From Chthoniobacteraceae bacterium (lineage in GTDB: Bacteria; Verrucomicrobiota; Verrucomicrobiia; Chthoniobacterales; Chthoniobacteraceae): 64,000 nucleotides of DNA. Within the stretch, counting starts at the first letter, position 1. Each line of letters opens with the position of its first letter. Both the position numbers and the translations under genes were made by a program. Of this stretch, positions 60,603 to 64,000 are shown in pieces. The stretch lies in contig CANIWM010000018.1 in assembly GCA_947471505.1 (NCBI GenBank), positions 1-64,000 on the forward strand, written 5' to 3'. The notes under the pieces are model-generated. The model was not told the origin of the DNA. It was given only the letters and a program-made list of their open reading frames with translations, and did not search any database.

Positions 60603-62273
60603 CTATCCCGCCTTTTCCTGCTCGATCCGTGGAAAGAGCGGAGTCGGTTGGCCAAGTTGATGCCCACTTTTAAGCCCTCCCCATACGGCGTCGGCGAGCG
60701 TCTGCGGGTGCGCCACTCCGAGTTGCTCCAAGATGCCCGCAGCCGCGCGAGGAAGCACGGGAGTGATGAGGATGGCGATGATGCGGAGGTTCTCCACGAG
60801 CGTGTAGAGGACGGCATCGAGCTTGTCTGCCTGTGCCGGATCGGCGGCGAGGCTGAAGGGTCTCTCCACGTCGATGTATTGGTTGCACGCGGTCGCATAT
60901 TGCACGGCGATTTCCAGCGCGGAATGAACACGGTTTTCATCCATCGCCTCGCAGTACGTCGCAACAAAAGTATCCGGCGCAGGGCCGGGCGAAGTAGCTT
61001 GTCGGACGAGACGCCCTTCGCGGTATTTGTGCGCCATGTTGATGGAGCGGTTCAGCAAATTGCCGATGCTATTGCCGAGGTCCGTGGCGTAGCGGGTGAG
61101 CAAGCGGTCGTCGGCAAAATCCATATCGCCGCCCACCGAGCAATCGCGCATGAGGTAGTAGCGGAGCGCCTCCGGCCCACATCGCTCGGCGAATTGCGCG
61201 ATGTCTTCCTCCGGCGTCACGGCCTTGCCCTTCTTCGCGTTGCCTTCATTTTGCTTCACAAATCCGAGGCGGATTCCTGCGCCGATAGCGTTGGCGACCG
61301 AGTTAGGGTCTTTGATGTTGCCGAGCGATTTGCTCATCTTTTCCCCACCGATATTCACGTAGCCGTGGACGAGCATCCGAGGCATGTCCGCATCGCAAAA
61401 GCCCATCGCTTTGAGCATACAAAGCCAGTAGATGCCGTGCGCGGGAATGATGATGTCTTTGCCGATGACGTGCAGCGCGGGCCACGCGCAACCGGGCGTC
61501 GGGGCGTTGGGAAATGCAGGCATCAAGTGCCCATTGGCCACCGCCTGTTTGTAACCGGCAAAGCTGATGTAGTTTACCAGCGCGTCGAACCACACGAACG
61601 TGACGCACTCCGGATCAAACGGAATCTCGATGCCCCAAGAGAGTCGCGCTTTCGGTCGCGAAATGGAGAGGTCGCCCTCAATTTTCGCCGCCGCATTACG
61701 CAGCTCCGTCTGGCGATATGCGGGAGTGATGAGCCCCGGCGTGCTGTCGATGAAGGCGAGCAGCCAGTCCTTGTATTTGGTCAGACGGAAGTACCAGTTC
61801 GTCTCCTCTAGCTCCTCCACTTTTCCCCACTCTGGGCCGAACGTCCCATCGGGCCCGCGATCTTTGTCCGTGAGGAATTGCTCCTGCCGTTCGCTGTAAA
61901 ATCCCTTGTAAGGCGCGGAGTAAATCTCGCCCGCATCGAAGAGCGCCTGGAGAATCTCCCGCACACATTCTTTGTGCAGCGGGTCCGTGGTCGCGGCCCA
62001 GCCATCATACTGCACATCAAGCCGCTTCCACAGCGCGATAAACTTCTCGCTCAGCCCATCCACAAACGCCTGCGGCGCCACGCCCTCGCGCGCAGCAGAC
62101 TGCTGGACCTTCTGCCCGTGCTGGTCCACGCCCGTGAGAAAGTAAACATCGTCCCCTTTCAGCCGGTGGTAACGAGCAATCACATCCGCTAAAATCTTCT
62201 CGTAAGCGTGCCCCAGATGCGGCGGCGCGTTGGTGTAATCGATCGCAGTAGTGATGAAGAATGGCTTGGACAT
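60603..62273 (-). CDS. metG: methionyl-tRNA synthetase
   Basis: 556 aa from the ATG at 62273. It charges tRNA-Met. The class I HIGH motif is PPHLGHAYE and the KMSKS loop is GGEKMSKSLGN. No four-Cys zinc knuckle of the E. coli type is seen, in line with the short MetG form, and there is no C-terminal EMAP-like tRNA-binding domain. A small basic insert (QNEGNAKKGKAVTPEED) occurs after the KMSKS region. It is convergent with ubiE across the inverted repeat. Confidence 0.95.
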   Translation of the reverse strand: MSKPFFITTAIDYTNAPPHLGHAYEKILADVIARYHRLKGDDVYFLTGVDQHGQKVQQSAAREGVAPQAFVDGLSEKFIALWKRLDVQYDGWAATTDPLHKECVREILQALFDAGEIYSAPYKGFYSERQEQFLTDKDRGPDGTFGPEWGKVEELEETNWYFRLTKYKDWLLAFIDSTPGLITPAYRQTELRNAAAKIEGDLSISRPKARLSWGIEIPFDPECVTFVWFDALVNYISFAGYKQAVANGHLMPAFPNAPTPGCAWPALHVIGKDIIIPAHGIYWLCMLKAMGFCDADMPRMLVHGYVNIGGEKMSKSLGNIKDPNSVANAIGAGIRLGFVKQNEGNAKKGKAVTPEEDIAQFAERCGPEALRYYLMRDCSVGGDMDFADDRLLTRYATDLGNSIGNLLNRSINMAHKYREGRLVRQATSPGPAPDTFVATYCEAMDENRVHSALEIAVQYATACNQYIDVERPFSLAADPAQADKLDAVLYTLVENLRIIAILITPVLPRAAAGILEQLGVAHPQTLADAVWGGLKSGHQLGQPTPLFPRIEQEKAG

Positions 62274-62459
62274 TGGGGCGAACGATGGCGGAGAGACGGC
62301 ATGGAGTTCAATGATGAATGACAAAGACGCTGCGCTGCGCCGGAGCAGGTCTTCCTCTTTCCCCTCGCCCGCCGCGCGAGCGTCGTGCAGGATGCTACTC
62401 GTTCGGCGTAGAAATTCACCGCCGTTCCTCCCAACTCAAACAATCATACTCACCAAATC

Positions 62460-63383
62460 ATGTCCGCTTACACACGTCGTGAATTCACGAAACTCGCGCT
62501 CTCCGGGGTCGCTGCACTTTCCACCACCAAGGCGCTCCACGCTGCGGAAGTTCCGGGTCGTCCGAACTCCAAAGTGGCGGGCGTGCAGATCGGGCTGAAT
62601 GTGCCTTACAGCTTTGCGAATCCGTTGATGAGCGGCGACGACATTATCAAGAACTGCGTCGCGCTAGGCGTGAGCGGACTGGAACTGCGCACGCAGCCGG
62701 TGGAGGCGTTTTTGGGGCGTCCGGAATTTGATGCGACGAAGACGAAACCGCAGAACGCGGAAGCCCTCGCCGCTTGGCGCAAGACGGTGTCGCTGGATCG
62801 GGTGAAGGACTTCCGCGCCAAGTTCGAGTCGGCGGGTTTGCTCATCGAGGTCGTGAAGGTAGATGGGATCTGCACGATGTCGGAGGGAGAAATTGACTAC
62901 GCTTTTGCGCTCGCGAAGGCGCTGGGTGGCCGCGCCATTTCCACGGAGATCTCGCACAAGGAAGAAGAGCTGAAGCGCGTGGGCTCGTTTGCAGACAAGC
63001 ACCAGTTTTTCGTCGGCTACCACGGGCACTCCTCGACGAAGCCCGAGCATTGGGAGGCCGCGTTTGCGCTGGCGAAATTCAACGGCGCAAATGTGGACCT
63101 CGGGCATTTCGTCGCGGGCAACAACACGTCGCCGGTGCCGTTCATCACGCAGTATCACGAGCGCGTGACGCATGTGCATGTGAAGGATCGCAAATTCAAA
63201 AACGGCCCCGCTGTTCCTTACGGAGAAGGCGACACGCCCAATGCGGAGGTGCTGAAGCTGATCCGCGACAAGAAGTGGAACATCCAGGCGACGATCGAGT
63301 TTGAATACAAAGTCCCCGCAGGCTCGGACCGCATGACGGAGCTCGCCCGCGCAATCAAGTATTGCCGCGACGCTCTGGCGTGA
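62460..63383 (+). CDS. Tat-exported sugar phosphate isomerase/epimerase-like TIM barrel
   Basis: 307 aa. A twin-arginine signal (YTRREFTKLALSGVAALS) opens the protein. The xylose-isomerase-like barrel carries probable metal ligands in ISTEISHKEEE, YHGHSSTKPEH, VDLGHFVAG, HVHVKDRKF and ATIEFEY. Secreted members of this group are very common in Verrucomicrobia and Planctomycetes and are thought to isomerise or epimerise sugars taken up into the periplasm, but substrates are mostly unknown. Confidence 0.9.
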   Translation: MSAYTRREFTKLALSGVAALSTTKALHAAEVPGRPNSKVAGVQIGLNVPYSFANPLMSGDDIIKNCVALGVSGLELRTQPVEAFLGRPEFDATKTKPQNAEALAAWRKTVSLDRVKDFRAKFESAGLLIEVVKVDGICTMSEGEIDYAFALAKALGGRAISTEISHKEEELKRVGSFADKHQFFVGYHGHSSTKPEHWEAAFALAKFNGANVDLGHFVAGNNTSPVPFITQYHERVTHVHVKDRKFKNGPAVPYGEGDTPNAEVLKLIRDKKWNIQATIEFEYKVPAGSDRMTELARAIKYCRDALA

Positions 63384-63404
63384 TGCGCGGACGGTGATCG
63401 TCTT

Positions 63405-64000
63405 CTAAAGCGAGACGCCGCGTTTCCACGGGAGGAAGTCGTCTTGTGCGAGGCGCGTGGATGCAGTGGTGATGCGTCCGCTGGCGACTTCGATGAGGGT
63501 GTCTAGGAGGCGCTCGCCTGCGCTGGCGATGGTCTCTTTTCCGTGGATGATGGGGCCGGCGTCGAAGTCGATGAGGTCGGGCATCCGCGTGGTAAGATCG
63601 GTGTTGGTGCTCATTTTCACCACGGGGCAAATGGGGTTACCTGTGGGCGTGCCGAGTCCGGTGGTGAAGACGATGAGGTTGCACCCGGAGCCGGTGAGCG
63701 CGGTGGTGGCTTCGACGTCGTTGCCGGGCGTGCAGAGGAGCGTGACGCCGCCGCGACGGGCGACGGGCTCGGGGTAATCGAGCACGTCGGCGATGGGGGC
63801 GGTGCCGCTTTTGCGGGCTGCGCCGAGGCTTTTCATGGCGTCGGTGATGAGTCCATCGCGGATGTTGCCGGGCGATGGATTCATCTCGAAGCCGCTGCCG
63901 ACTTCGCGAGCGCGGGCGTCGTAGCGGGTCATTAAATCGAGGAACTTTTCGGCGAGGGTGGGGTCTTCGCAGCGGTCGCAGAGCCATTGTTCTGCGCCGC
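63405..64000 (-). CDS. uxaA: UxaA-family dehydratase (altronate dehydratase-like), 5' end beyond window
   Basis: The visible 197 codons are the C-terminal part; the frame stays open to the window edge (the first complete codon ends at 63998), so the ATG at 63932 is internal. GSGFEMNPSPGNIRDGLIT, the TLLCTPGNDVEATTAL stretch and VFTTGLGTPTGNPICPVVK are diagnostic of UxaA/GarD-type dehydratases, which remove water from D-altronate or D-galactarate. Which substrate applies cannot be told. It would feed sugar-acid breakdown and fits the carbohydrate theme of the neighbourhood. Confidence 0.85.
   Translation of the reverse strand, partial: GAEQWLCDRCEDPTLAEKFLDLMTRYDARAREVGSGFEMNPSPGNIRDGLITDAMKSLGAARKSGTAPIADVLDYPEPVARRGGVTLLCTPGNDVEATTALTGSGCNLIVFTTGLGTPTGNPICPVVKMSTNTDLTTRMPDLIDFDAGPIIHGKETIASAGERLLDTLIEVASGRITTASTRLAQDDFLPWKRGVSL

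Overview
The window looks like chromosomal DNA from a member of the Verrucomicrobiota (inferred, moderately confident). The sequence holds several families typical of the Planctomycetes-Verrucomicrobia group: a planctomycete-type cytochrome (DUF1587/1592/1588/1585 architecture), two large secreted propeller-HEAT-cytochrome c proteins, a DUF6797-like secreted protein and formylglycine sulfatases. Base composition is high GC, coding density is high, and antisense shadow frames are long. No rRNA, tRNA, CRISPR array, transposase gene or prophage was seen.

Layout. 1-16.4 kb is an envelope and carbohydrate-scavenging region: GT39 glycosyltransferase, planctomycete cytochrome, two giant secreted c-type cytochrome fusions, two sulfatases, a DUF374 acyltransferase and rhamnulokinase. 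This set fits breakdown of sulfated, rhamnose-containing polysaccharide. 16.4-19.8 kb holds an exported methyltransferase, a TPR protein, TatD and an unknown protein. 19.8-35.9 kb is a complete nitrate-assimilation island, all on the minus strand: ABC nitrate importer (nrtA, nrtB, two ATPases), an outer-membrane channel, NarK, a fused phosphatase/kinase, a CysJ-like flavoprotein, NirA, a fused DmsB-DmsC-like quinol module and the molybdenum nitrate reductase. A 17-base motif resembling a sigma-54 promoter lies upstream of each of its three apparent transcription units. 36-43.3 kb carries purF, a dynamin-like GTPase, aguB and kup, with a clear c-di-AMP (ydaO-type) riboswitch before kup.

43.4-50.4 kb holds a DUF6797-like protein and a tight three-gene redox module: a protein with two cyclic-nucleotide-binding domains and a ferredoxin domain split by a long Ala/Pro linker, a cytochrome b-like membrane protein, and a membrane-anchored decaheme cytochrome c. 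This module is the best candidate in the window for an undescribed system. 50.4-57 kb is an accessory stretch after recO and moxR: an intact toxin-antitoxin pair, a decayed VapBC, a zinc-ribbon gene split by an in-frame stop, a lipoprotein, a fibronectin III protein, two 21-bp-period heptad-repeat reading frames and a dispersed hairpin repeat. 56.8-64 kb has an acyltransferase, a REC-kinase-REC protein, ubiE/menG, metG, an exported TIM-barrel isomerase and the 3' part of a UxaA-family gene that runs off the window.

Several intergenic spaces hold hairpin-array repeats, most bounded by GTAGC/GCTAC. Two are copies of the same four-hairpin element in opposite orientation with compensatory changes. 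Start codons were often moved inward from the longest frame to the methionine that precedes a signal peptide or a family-typical N terminus.
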